Shown: positions 9,740-21,500 of the stretch, one piece after another | How the letters are laid out: each line of letters begins with the position of its first letter | How positions within the stretch are numbered: the first letter of the stretch is position 1 | Assembly (NCBI GenBank): GCA_030762175.1 | Contig: CM060831.1 | Span: 74,650,001 to 74,714,000, forward strand | DNA: 64,000 nucleotides | Source of the DNA: Metallyticus violacea | Lineage: Eukaryota > Arthropoda > Insecta > Mantodea > Metallyticidae | Reading direction: 5' to 3' | Made by a program: the position numbers and the translations under genes | The notes under the pieces: model-generated | Told to the model about the DNA's origin: nothing | The model's input: the letters and a program-made list of their open reading frames with translations, nothing else | Databases searched by the model: none

Positions 9740-12700
9740 ATTTTTGCTTCTTTCTTACGTAGCAAATAATCCGAAAGAAAAATTACACCATTATTTATTC
9801 ATTGCGTTTGATTACGCAACTGTAGAGAGACATTCATATCACTAATTACTTAATAAAATACTACTCATCTGCAATAAAATGCACACAAAACAAAGAAATA
9901 TCACGCATATTAAATATACTTATTCGGGATGGTAGCTATGGGCAGCTAAACAATACAATAAAAATACAAACCCTGCAAGGAATTTTCACAAGAAAAGCGC
10001 TATTATATATTTATTAACACGTTTATCATATGCAGCACATCGTCTATAGACCTTGTTGCATAGGTATTCTGTAAGAGAAGATGTTTTTCGTTTTCAAATC
10101 GGAAAAGGCATTTTCTTGGGAGAATATTAAATATTGTGACTATCAAAAAACTGGAAATTTTAGTATTTTAATTATAAACCGTCGAAATTATGCTTGTTTT
10201 TGTATATGCACAAAGTATTACGTCGGTTATTTATGGACGGATCTTCAATAGAACACAGTGACTGTATAGGTAGGAAAAACTGGAAGATAGGTCTCCATCT
10301 CAACTCATTTCGTGGCTTCCTCAGCTGTGTAGCTTAAAAACGTGACACATACAAGAAAGGAACACACCTTTCACTGAGCATTCGCGGATTATTACAAAGT
10401 TTTGTAGTTTTGTTGACGTTACCAACAGATGAAGTAACCCACATTTAACAGAGGGTGCATTCACATATGGTTGCTTTGACTTGAATCCATCAAAAGTGAA
10501 GGTATGCAGCATCAATCTGCAATCATTTGCCCAGAAGTTCCAACAGATTACGTGCATTCCCAATAGTGTTTCACTAGAAGTACTACAACTTTTCTGAAGG
10601 GCTTGATTCGGGAGACTTTGCGAACCAGTTGAGAGGAGAGTTGCGGAATGCTAGTCATGTCTGTGATTTATGTGCATGTAGCAATTGCCTGGAAGTCACG
10701 CTCACGCCGATCAGTTGTAAAGAGGATAGAGGAATACCCACAAAAACACATAGCAGGTTCCTAGTCCCACAAGCGAGAATTTTGGTGCCAACAAACCACT
10801 GTGAACATGCATTTCCTGTCAATTACGGTGCACCTTCATCGACTGTATGGGGGCGATTCCTTCCATTTTTAAACTGATTTGCACTGACCGAATATGCAAC
10901 ATGGCGGCCGAGAATCTTTCTCGTTCACTGTTATAACATCGACACAAAGTTGATACATCGCTACAATAGGCCCTATGAACAGTCTGCGTTGGTCAATAAA
11001 TTGAGATAGTCCATAGTGGGTCCATTGGCACGCTCAAATAGAATTGCAATTTCTTGCTACTTTACTGTCTTCAATAATACCACGAGTGCTGATAACTTTT
11101 CAGTAATTTAATTAAGGTTAACAAATGTTTGTTCTCATAAGTTGAAAGCTCAATTAAATTACTTAAGAAAAAATATAAGCAAGAGGGGGGATTCGGTTAG
11201 ATTTTATTCCAAACACTACCTAGTGCAGATCTAAATTAAATACAACTACCATCTATCAATTATGTCATTTTCTTGTGACGAGAGCTTCTTTTGGGAAAGT
11301 GAGATAATCGAATTGAAGCAGAGGTGATCGATTATATTAATTAATAAAAATGAACGTAGCAGAAAAAATCTATGAGTTATCAGCTTTTGAGTACCAATCA
11401 TTAAAACTATGGACCAAGTTCCATTCTGATTGGTAAATAAAGTATCAATGAGACCATACATTGGCTGAAAGGCGCTCGTCAGAATTTCACACAATCTCAC
11501 TCCCCATTCTACCTGTTCACTTTCAAGAATAAATGATCAAAAATTAACAAATGTCTCCATAAAATCAATTGCTTTAAGTGACAAATAAGCAACAAAAATG
11601 GCTTATAATATGTGTTCAAAGCAGTAACTAAGCAAAGTATACAGTGATATGATACCTTAAAAACTATTTCTTACTAGATCCATTTCGCTAGCATTTGTAA
11701 GCGAAAACAATGTCATTTATAGAAACACGTGCAAGTGACGTGAAATGTTGCAACCGTCTCCTCTTAATTCGTGGCTCGCGTGATTTCTGATTACCGTTCA
11801 TCAACAGTTCTCCAGATAAGAAATCACGCTTCCATCAGCAGAAATCAACCTAAGAAGGCGTTAGAGCCTTCCTGCCGGAAGCGTTCGTGACTGGAAACGC
11901 TCTGTTTAAGGAACGTGTCTAAAGCCACAATGGGCTTTAGCCGAAACTCTAACCAAAGGTGATGAAAAGCATTAAGACACGGACATAAAGGTGGGACTTC
12001 ATGAGTGTTCTGTTCAAATAAATTGAAAGAAATTAAATAGTTAATTCAACATGACATTACAATGGAAAAACACTTTGTTAAGAAATGTAGTTCATTTATA
12101 TATTAAAGCTCACAAAAGTTGCTGACTATTTCGTTACTTCAGTTATTCTATAACAGTACTACAACTAAAGTAAAAATATAAATAAATGTGGTTATAGACA
12201 GCAAAATAACCGGATTAATAAAATTACCGTTTAACATTCATTTCCAAAATATTTTCTTAGCAGTTCTCTTGCACTTTATATACCGTGAAAAGATTTGGAA
12301 TTTTGTGTGCAGTTAAGCAGTTATTATTAACAACAAATGTTGCAAAATATTTATAAAAATAGTGCGGGGAGATTGGCTCATGCCTTGTGTAAAGAATGCT
12401 TGTACAATTTTGATTCGATCGCAGATCGCAGAATAAATGTTAAATCAAAGTCAACGCTGAAGCAAGTTAAATACGTTATAGCACTCTATCACCTTATGTT
12501 TTTCAATTTCATTTAATGCATATGAATAACAACAGATAATAAACATATGCTAAAGCCACCTTAGTGAGAGGGTGTTGGTTTAGTTCAGTTAAAAACTTAT
12601 TAAGAAATGACAGTTACTGAAATATCTATTATACTGGTATACAAACACTGTAATAGTATAAAATTATTTCTGTGTCCCAAAGCACATGGGTCATCGAATA

Positions 12701-13040
12701 GAACAAGAATATTGTATACAAATTCATGAAATTAAAGCCTGCTTAATTTTATTAAAAACCTACCTAACTCTGAGTTATTTGCGAAATAACCCAATCTTTC
12801 TTCTCAGCTTTAGTTTTGCAAAATTAAAGCATTTGAACTCATTTAATAAACAATATTCATTGCGTATAGTGTAATGAACAAAGGGATGCGTTTTAAATGG
12901 ATGCTATGAAAAAATAGCAATAATTTCTATTTGAAATTCTGTTCAGTTATTTACTGGTTTTCTTTAAAATCTAACGATCTGTACAAAAATGTTTTATTCC
13001 TATCACCTGCAACTTGCGCAGGTACATTGCAAGTGGACTT
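9740..13040. other. Unrecognised DNA
   Basis: Bases 10300-10900 are compositionally balanced and hold short frames on both strands, 80 and 82 codons, without recognisable family resemblance. Bases 11750-11990 contain another balanced block (GGAAGCGTTCGTGACTGGAA). The rest is AT-rich. Confidence 0.35.
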
Positions 13041-13049
13041 TTGTAGCTG

Positions 13050-13383
13050 AATTATTCAACAGACTGCTACATTATGGAAAGTCTGTTTTCAATCTCCTAC
13101 AAAAATGAAACGGCCTTTAGTAAGAAAGACAACCTGTATAGTGGACTCGTTAGACAGATCATGTGGCCGAAGCATGACGGAGCTCCGGCACACTTTCGTG
13201 CGATCATCGCGAGTATCTCAAAACCATCTCCAGCAGATGGATTGAACTAGGAAGTCACCAAACTTACACACCCTTGACTTTTACTGAAAAGTGTCGTGTA
13301 TGCTGCTCCTGGTATGCAGACTTGAACAACATGCCAATGCAGCCTGGAAAGCTATTCCAAATTGGCTGTACATAACACGCTGG
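13050..13383 (+). pseudogene. Highly decayed DDE transposase C-terminal remnant
   Basis: In shifting frames the plus strand gives KHDGAPAHF, the box around the second catalytic Asp in arthropod Tc1/mariner-type transposases, then S-VVYAAPGMQTLNN-like text, corresponding to the K-VVY-P--DL segment after the third catalytic residue. Stops and frame breaks are frequent. The segment ends in A25 (13384-13408), so it could be a retro-copied or A-rich-flanked fragment. The subfamily cannot be set with confidence. Confidence 0.4.
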
Positions 13384-13408
13384 AAAAAAAAAAAAAAAAA
13401 AAAAAAAA
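13384..13408. repeat. Poly-A tract of 25
   Basis: This uninterrupted A run directly follows the transposase remnant. Confidence 0.8.
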
Positions 13409-13409
13409 C

Positions 13410-14160
13410 GTTATTGAACATAGGGATATGTGTGGTTACATATTTTTTGTTCCTTTTACAGTGAAAGTTGGTGCCTATAGTTGAAACTCAACCTGTATAA
13501 GCAATTAGATTGTTGAAAATCAAACAATATGGAATAATATAACTTGTTACACGGATATTCTCAATACAGTTTTAAAGTGCACTTGCATTGTGCATTAGTA
13601 AAAATACATTTTAAATCCAAGTTAATAGTAGATTAATATAGATGAGAATAAATGGTAAAAGAAATTAAAGTACACGAAACATATTAACATGGAGAAAATG
13701 AAATGTGTTTATTTTGTTTTCTTAAGTGTTCCACTGAAATAATATTTTATTTTAAAACAGTGTGTTGTATCAGTACTCTCAGTAAAGAAATCTCTGGAGA
13801 TTTGCGCGTTATACCTGCCGTATTAACCGCTGACCTGGAATATCACTAGCAGAGTTAACAACGTAGCATGATCGATGTTAACTACTGACGATGTAATTTA
13901 TAGGGAATTACTGATAAAACAGCGAATCGGAGGATTAATTGAACCGTTTTCCTTTGAGATATTACATAACCTGTAGTAGCCTCGAACAGCTTTCATTTCA
14001 CTAATCATTTTAAGCGTTAAAAATGTCGGATTTTGTTTGAAAATTCATAAATACTGCAGGGAAAATTACCAAATATATACATGTTATATTTTTGATAAGC
14101 TGGTTTACTTCCATTACTACGGATGTCATTGTTATAAATTTTACGTCCTAAAATATCCAT
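13410..14160. other. AT-rich DNA, nothing recognised
   Basis: I see no coding or repeat resemblance. Confidence 0.4.
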
Positions 14161-14164
14161 CAAC

Positions 14165-14246
14165 ACTAACCGGGTTTGAGCCCGTGACCTTGGGTCTGCG
14201 AGGCAAGTATAATTAGCACCAGACCCCAAGGACCAATAGAAAATTA
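14165..14246 (-). mobile_element. tRNA-like SINE head remnant
   Basis: The minus strand holds CTTGCCTCGCAGACCCAAGG followed by a B-box-like GGGCTCAAACCC. This corresponds to the anticodon arm and T arm of the SINE family I head, but the A box is degraded and no body follows. Confidence 0.4.
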
Positions 14247-14406
14247 AGATGAAAAGGACGCCAAAGTTTTAAGTATTGAGAGGCGAAAAGATGCAGATAT
14301 AATGAGAGTTAGTCATTTAAAAACCAAATGAAATGCGTCAGTGAATCTGGTTTTGTCTGGACTACTTGTCACGTGACACCACAGTGGCAGTGTAGGCGTC
14401 ATCTTA

Positions 14407-14640
14407 TTGACAAAATCGAAAGTAATAAGGATGTTCTTTTTCTGTCAATATAACCCAATCATGGTGGAATTTACAAGCCAAAACACTCACGAAATAACGT
14501 CAAAACGGGCAGAACTTCTCTCGGGTGGTGTCATTTTGCACTGCCATGTTATTCGCACTCAACTGCAGCAATTCAGATGGCACCTAGCTTACAGTGTGAC
14601 ATTTCCCGTGTGTCCTAGTTCCCTCAAAAAATAATAAAAA
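14407..14640 (+). pseudogene. Mariner transposase catalytic-domain remnant
   Basis: The peptide RAELLSGGVILH followed by LQQFRWHL and then FPVCPSSLKK tracks the mariner stretch from the G-L-L--GVILLHDN box to the SPDLAPSD-HLF-LKK box. The aspartates of both boxes are lost (HCHV replaces HDN). The upstream frame is too decayed to place. It lies tail to tail with a family D fragment on the opposite strand. Confidence 0.55.
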
Positions 14641-14659
14641 AATCATGCTGGGCATACTT

Positions 14660-15075
14660 CAACTATGGTTTCAGCAGCAACCTAAAAACTGTGTGCAATT
14701 GTCACTCGCATTGGCCGTTTGTTCTGTACACACGTCTCCATTGTCTTGGAACTTGAACAACATTCTCGGTTTTCCTATACCACTTCAAAATTGCTTAACG
14801 CTGTTCAAACGATAATTTTGACTCCATTTTATTGTAGCAAAGCTAGCATAACGTAATGTGAGTCACATCTGTTTACAGAACATCATACGATAATGTTGGT
14901 TTCATTTGTTCATTGTTGATTTACCTGTCACGTAGCAAAGTTATCATAATGTATATGAACCATGTCTGTTTACAGAACATCATACTACACATTACTGTTG
15001 TTTTTCGGTCCAACTTTGAAATATATTAAATAGATATCTACTGTGAAAGGGTGTATACATTACTTGGTACTCTAG
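14660..15075 (-). mobile_element. Family D transposon, 5' part (copy D1)
   Basis: The minus-strand 5' end, about 15075-15010, holds TGTATACACCCTTTCACA, TAGATATCTATTTAATATAT and AAGTTGGACCGAAAAACAAC. This is shared with copies D4 (61125), D2 (23488) and in part D3 (50480). Downstream, LKWYWKTENVVQVPRQWRR-like coding text resembles the N-terminal DNA-binding region of a large arthropod transposase group, in which the text runs KWYY--ENV-EVQR-WRREFG. The 5' untranslated part contains an internal duplication of about 98 bp. The rest of the transposase is absent. Confidence 0.65.
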
Positions 15076-15664
15076 CTATTAGTAGAATTATTGTGTATTT
15101 TAAAATATGCTTAATAAGAAGAAATGTTCAAAGAAAATTGTTCACAGAATTAACAGCAAAAGATTGTGATCTGTTTGATTTCTGCAATGGTTATTTGTGG
15201 ACAGTTTAAATCAAAGTCTATAAATTAAATTCACGTCTTTAGACAACATGTAAAATAACATACAAGAAGAAATAATCAACAATTCGGAAACAAGAGTTAT
15301 AACACATATGAAATTTATTTAGAAGTTACAAAGCTTTTCTCACGACAAAAGATTTTCCACACTAATGTGACTTAATGCCCTTGAGCGGGTAGATAAGTAC
15401 AGTCTGCCGAGATAATTATGCCGCGTAAGGCAAATCAGTAACGGATGGATTACACGTTACATGTAATATAAATAATGCAATCTGCAAAATGCTACTGTGC
15501 ACTTAAGTGAGAGAATAAAGGGCCAGGATAAAATTATATAAAGATAATATAAATACTTTTTTCTCAAGGTCTGCCCTATTCTCAAGAATTTAGGCATCCC
15601 CCAAGCGTGGTCGTATTGTAAATGTATTCTGAGGTCGGGCCGTCCGTAAGGCGCAAATAATTCC
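15076..15664. other. AT-rich DNA, nothing recognised
   Basis: I see no coding or repeat resemblance. Confidence 0.4.
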
Positions 15665-15835
15665 ACCCAATTGAGATGATATACTTATGGTGAGCCTGCG
15701 GAATCCTTAAATCTATTGATGCTTTATCTAACTAGTTCATGGGATCTTCTTAGTCAAAATAACCCTGTATCCGGAAATCGAACTCAGTACCGCAGGAGTA
15801 ATAGCCAGAAACAATGGTCACTATCACGAAAATTA
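15665..15835 (-). mobile_element. SINE family III remnant (copy 1)
   Basis: This aligns with 42335-42525. Shared landmarks, on the plus strand, are ATACTTATGGTG/ATAATTATGGTG, TCCTTAAA, TCTTCTTAG-CAA and CGAACTC-G-ACC-CAGGAGTA. The last contains a B-box-like TCGAACTC on a degenerate tRNA-like head. Neither copy has a clear target duplication. Confidence 0.5.
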
Positions 15836-15839
15836 TATT

Positions 15840-16914
15840 AAATATATAACAATATTTATATGAATTATATTACATATATAATTATTTTCTCTTCACTGCG
15901 TGACCGAAATTATATTTTTTATTAATTAAAACACTTGAGCAAGTTGTAATATAATATTTAGTTATAAAAATGAGTTTTTAAATGACAAATTCTCTAAATT
16001 ACTATTGGTGTCAATTATATGAAAAGATACACCTTCTCCACAATAGTTTCCTTACCAACTGACTTCGCTCCACTTGTGCGATTCACTGCACTAATAATGA
16101 TTACAAAATTCCAACATTTTTCTCGAGTGAGAGAACTAGCATGAATATAAACAAAATCTTATTACTACACGCTTAATGATGGTGCATTCAGAAAGCGCGG
16201 TATTCGTTGTTTCATAAAAACAGAGGTTATATTAATGCTTGAGGCATATTAACATTCATATGAAACAAGTTTCGACAGATGACAGTCGCTGATATTCTGT
16301 GCGTTTATATTGGTCTCCAATTCTGGAGTTCTTTTGTTTCATTTCATCATATTCTCATAAAAAGACAATAAAATCGCGTACTAATTGATTATACTACAAT
16401 TACTGCAATTAGTGCTCGGAGAGCATGTGCATTCCCATGCAGATGGGAAGTTTATTATCTTGTTTAATGCGTGGAACTGAAAAAGTTGATAAATCGCAAT
16501 GTGATTAAATGCAAAATGGAGACGTAGTAAAGGAAGTTAGGTATAATTTACTGGACCACATTTTGACCAGGTAACGAATGGAACATTAACAGTAAGTTAC
16601 CTTAGGTCTAAGACGAGAAAGTTCCCAGTCCTCGTTTTATCGAATACCTATTGCTAATTTACCTCGAATTAAAGTTTTAATGACGGAGGTTAGGCTAGCA
16701 CAATAGGCTCCTTACCTGCAGATGTTGAAGAACGTAGATAACAGTCCTGCGGTATTCTTCTTATAAATTCTGGGAAAACTTTCCTGATTGAGACTCAAGC
16801 TTTGTTTGTGTTGCAAATTATATAGTTTAGGCTGATTGACTAAAGAGGGGCTTTAGACAAAAGGGCGTTTTTTGTAAAAGATAAATATTTTGCTCAAATT
16901 AAGTACCGTGTAGT
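15840..16914. other. AT-rich DNA, nothing recognised
   Basis: I see no coding or repeat resemblance. Confidence 0.4.
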
Positions 16915-17180
16915 GACTTTTTTAATTGTGTTTAATGCCCGTTTATATTGCTGAGGTATCATAGGCAATGTACAATGGTGATATATGGGATGAAACGATA
17001 CATTGTGAAATCACATTTTAAGGGAACGAAACGCTCCAGGTCTAAATTTAGAGTGCCTTACGTTATACGCCATTTATGAGAATTGAGGGAAAAATCTGAA
17101 TAATCCTGTCAGGGAGAATGATCTTGACGGAAATTAACCCCAGACCTCCAAATATTTACATGCCTTAAGGTTCTTGGCAC
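16915..17180 (-). mobile_element. SINE family II copy
   Basis: This shares with the copy at 7979 the plus-strand order TTTAATG-C, GCTGAGGTATCA, GATATATGGGATG, then CGCTCCAGGTCTA and CCTGTCAGGGAGA. The tRNA-like head at the high-coordinate end is decayed, with the B-box region reading TTAACCCCAGACCTCC on the plus strand. It abuts the AGT array. Confidence 0.65.
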
Positions 17181-17233
17181 CCGTGGTGGTGCTAGTGGTG
17201 GTGATAGTAGCAGGAATAGTAGAAGGAATAGTG

Positions 17234-17282
<49 letters not shown>

Positions 17283-17460
17283 AGGTAACAGGAGTAGTAG
17301 TAATACTACTAGTATTAGTAGGAATAACAGTAGTAACAGTACTAGTGGTAGTAGTACTAATAATAGTAGTACCAGTAGCAGCAGTCGTAGTAAAGTATTA
17401 GCAGTAAAATCAGTAGTAGTAGTAATAGCGGTAATGTTAGTGATAGTGGTAATATAGTGC
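17180..17460. repeat. AGT/GTA trinucleotide array
   Basis: The pure core is about 17231-17280, flanked by about 200 bases of imperfect GTA, GTG and AAT variants. The poly-valine frame across it is an artefact. Confidence 0.9.
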
Positions 17461-17464
17461 CCGT

Positions 17465-18240
17465 TTTCAAAGAGGCGATGAAATTATAATAACACTCAAG
17501 AACTTTCCAATAATATTTCAATATTTCAAACGTTCAGGGAAGCCGTGGGTGCTCTGCTGTAAACCCCATGTAACGCTTTGAAATGACGTGACGACCGTTG
17601 GATTTCATATATAAGAATTAACAACCTATCAAAAGCACGTTTTTACCAGATGCCAGCCGCAGTTCAGCTCAGGAAGATAAGGCACTATAACGCATTACCA
17701 GATCGCTTACCAGGGGCAGTAGATGAGAGGCACACAGATGCAGCCTATTTACCACGCGTCATCAAAGTTATAGCGATAACGAACCAGGTGGCCGATAGCT
17801 AGTGTAGTGTGATTAAACATTTCAATGCGTTTAAATGAAGGAAGGTCGTGCGATGTAAACCACCCCTCTGCATCTCCCTCCTCCCGTGTTCAATAAAACA
17901 CGAAAGGCGACTTCGTGACCTCTGAACGACCTGGGGTATGAAGTGCGACCCTCGGTCCAACAACAACAAAAAACGGTATAAAAACTGCTTCAAATCGGGC
18001 GCTTCCAACGTAGGTGACATCGTCGACACCCCAGTAAAAACCGCTTCGGTCTATAGTACTCAATAGAGCAGGTTTCGGTAGTTTTCAGTCTCGTTCAGTT
18101 CGCAATTTTAAATATTCATTTCGGCATTCAATTCAGCAGCAAGTAGGCTGTTTATCGAGATTCATCCTGCTATCAAGCGTTTCCCGACGCCAAGTGCACA
18201 GCTACGCAATATCCATTGAGCTTCTAGATCTTTCATATTG
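17465..18240. other. Balanced-composition block with a possible core promoter
   Basis: Bases 17640-18210 are less AT-rich than their surroundings. They contain GGTATAAAAACTG at about 17976 and TTTTCAGTCTCGTTCAGTTCG at about 18080-18102, two TCAGT motifs typical of arthropod initiators. The spacing is far more than the usual ~30 bases and no coding exon follows, so this is weak. It may instead be an old LTR. Confidence 0.25.
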
Positions 18241-18241
18241 A

Positions 18242-18538
18242 TTGATTTTTTTTGAATGGTTTATTTATGGACGCTCTTTAACAGCTCAGATCATCAGCCT
18301 CCCATTCAACTCAGGGCCTGAAACGGCCGACAAATTTTGCTCAGAGGTCTCTCTTTCAGGCTTGAGGTTCTTTTTCGCGCCGTAAATGTACGACACGGGA
18401 CCCACGGCTTTACTTCCCTTCCGAAGGAAGCCATACTTAGGATTTTTACGCCCGAAAAAAATCCATCGGTCCTGGCCGGGTTCGAACCCGCGTTCTTGTA
18501 GGAGGCAAGTGTGGTAACCACTACACCACCAGGACCGA
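18242..18538 (-). mobile_element. SINE family I, copy 2 (best-preserved head)
   Basis: On the minus strand the head keeps a perfect 7-bp acceptor-type pairing, GGTCCTG with CAGGACC. It also keeps intact A and B boxes and a loop whose anticodon position reads TCC, again glycine-like. The body and A8 tail (18246-18253) are complete. A 7-base TTTCATA lies beyond each end (18231-18237 and 18542-18548), a plausible but short target duplication. Confidence 0.9.
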
Positions 18539-18544
18539 CAATTT

Positions 18545-21500
18545 CATAATGAGCAGTCACGTACTTCGTGTACTGAATTAGCGTCGGTGGCCAAAGCACC
18601 CCACCAGGAGACAAGCAGTTGATTCTCGTTCTAATAAACCCATCGACAAGTCCATGCAGCAGAGAATTATAATTCTCCCCCCCCCCCTCTCCTCTAATCC
18701 GCGACCCCGAGCCCGCGAACACAGCAGAATCGGGCGTTATCGTTATCGTCCATATGTGACTATTAACTAACTACTCTGTAAGCAAAATAAATGGTTACAA
18801 TGAATATATATACAGCATGCGGCCCGTTTTCAGCACTTATTCTGAGAGTAAGAAATTTTCACAGATATTTTATATATTTAGAAAGTAGTTTGCATGTGTA
18901 GCTGCCGTCAAACAGAAAGGTTTGGTTTCGAGTATCAGCATTAGGGCTGTTTTCATTGCTTGTATCGATTGTTAGATAAAATATAAAATAGGAACATTGA
19001 AGCCATCCCTGGTGGTCATGATTGTTGCGGCAGTTGTTTGTTCACGAGTTGGAACCCTGCCTAGGGAGAGAGCGCGAATTTTAATGTTTGATGACTGTTA
19101 ATATTCTGTTCTATGTTATCTAATAGTAAATGGCAGCATTTTCATTGTGTTCATTTTTATGGTAAAGAAAAGACACATTATTACTTTAATAAATTATTAA
19201 TATTAAAAGCCATTATTAACAATAATGATATGTAAATTGTATTATTAAACTGGTAGTATTCAAATGAAATTTCCTTTAATGTCACTAATTAAGCACTGTT
19301 ATGCAATATCCAAACAAATGTTTGTACAGCTAGTGACCACACCGGAGCATGCAACTAATCAGGCGCTCTAAAGTAAGTGAGCTGAAAATATGTGACAATT
19401 AATTGAATGTTATTGCCTCATCTGGCTACAAACGTCATTTTCCAGTTTGAAAAACATGAAATTTCATGGTAAATTAGTAAATTAAATTTTGCTAATGTTA
19501 CTGTCACTGCAAAATAAAGCAATAAAGCAAAATTCTTCCTGACGAATGCAGAAGTTTTTTTTTTTATTTTTGGAAAAATTCTTTCTTTCTGTTAATATGT
19601 CGCTAGCAGCTGGAGCAAGAAATTCGGTTAGATTTCAATTAGGGAAACGTGCAGTCATTCGAGGACAGAGTAGAAGAATAACGTGCATGATATGCAAAAC
19701 ATTGAAGAGGTTGTCCTTGCAAAAAACTTGCAAAAACTCTGTAAGCATTCGAGAATAAGCACAGGGTAATCTTGTAAGTATAGTCACTGTTTAGGTATTT
19801 GGTATTGTTTGTAAGATATAGAAATGAAAGAAAAATGAGTGTTTTCATGATAGAACAGAACAACACTTAGGGCGATTTCGCCTAACGGGAATTCATTGAG
19901 GTGCAAACTGTTTCCAATAAACTTAATTTGTTTTCCTTCCCTCTACTCTATTAATATAGAACAAATCTTGGTAATACTAGGTCGCTTGTAAGCTGTGATA
20001 CTGTTTTCTATGATAGATTTAATATTAAATTAAATGTACTGTTGGTTAGTCCCCATCACTGCTTATCGCTGTGCCCTATAACCCCAGAAATTATTATTAT
20101 TATAATTATTATTATTATTATTATTATATTGTTGTTATCATCATTATATCAGGGTAAATCAATGATTGACTAGTTGATAATGAATTGAAGCACAAACCAA
20201 GGTGACTATTTAACCTTAAAAGGCTGGTCAATCTTGGAGAAAGAACAAGACAACAGGTTGAAACTTGATATTACTATAATTTATATGTGTGTTCCAATAC
20301 CACAGTTACCATATGTATAATAATATTTTATAATTATTTTTTTGAATTTATAATATATATTCTTCGCTCATCATATGGTGCATAGCTTAACATTTGTGTA
20401 AAATGATAAACTCTGTCCTTTGTCCGCAACAGCGTTGAAAATACGTGAAGCCATAAAGCCTTCGAAGGGATATTTTGTATGTTACGGTAAAACGAGTCAA
20501 GGATATTACTCATGGTGCTCTGGCCCTTTAAACGAGATGTTTGGTCAGGAGAAAACTACTGTCCCTTTAAACGCAGTGTTTGTGTGTGGAGGGTTTTTTA
20601 AATACCGTCGGAGACAGTTGACTCCAATGCAACTGGAATTAGTTAAAGTTTGAGGTAGCGTATCGAAAGGTAGATTTTTAAACTCCTATAAACGAACGAA
20701 TCAGATGAGAACGGGCAAATTTAAAAGCAGAGAGTGTAGAAGCAGAGTTTGAACTTTTAAGGATAGACACGCTGTTGATACGTGTTTGGCGTGGTTTGCT
20801 TGCCCCAAAGACTCCTACTTGAATCAGTTGTATAAGGACAAGATTGTACGATCGTATGTTGTTTTTCATTGTGCTCGATTCTCAACTGGATCCTAGTCTC
20901 TACATTGTTTTTCATTCTATTCACTTCTCAACTCGATTCTAGTTTCTGTTCTATTTTTCATTCTGTTCGCTTCTGGTATCTCTGCGCTGTTTCGACTAGT
21001 CTCACCATTTTGGCGACACCGCGCATTCAGGCAGCCGGAGTTCGCATAGCTTATACCTGCATTGGAAGTACTTGTTTAGTCTTCTGTCCAATATGCATAA
21101 TATTACATTCGTCGGGACAAACCCCCCAAAAGTCCAAACATCATTTAAAAAGATGTACTCAAAAGATACGACTCTATCGACGGCAAAGCACCGATGTTTT
21201 AAGGAAAATGACCTGAAATAAGTCATTCCAACCTCGTGCTCGTTTACCATGCCAAAAACTCTTCCTAGACCCGTTGATTGGATCAACAAAATTAAAGGAA
21301 TTTCCCTGCGAATTTGTTTGTTTCGGGGGTGGAAACAACAAATAAACAATTACAGAACGAATCTACACCAGCCGAGGCCAGCTAGAGCTAGCTATATGTC
21401 ATTAATCTGCCCGCAAATTGGCACATAAATGTGGGGCCTACAATTACAATCACAACAACATACCTCCCGACAAGATAGATCGAACGTCGTCCATTTTCTT

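Noticed and set aside
18466..18538. Functional tRNA-Gly gene
   Set aside because: The acceptor stem and Pol III boxes are good, but the sequence is continuous with the SINE body and shared by five other copies, so it is a SINE head.
18306..18722. 138-codon minus-strand frame as a gene
   Set aside because: It spans SINE family I copy 2 and its flank; the conserved part is the SINE body.
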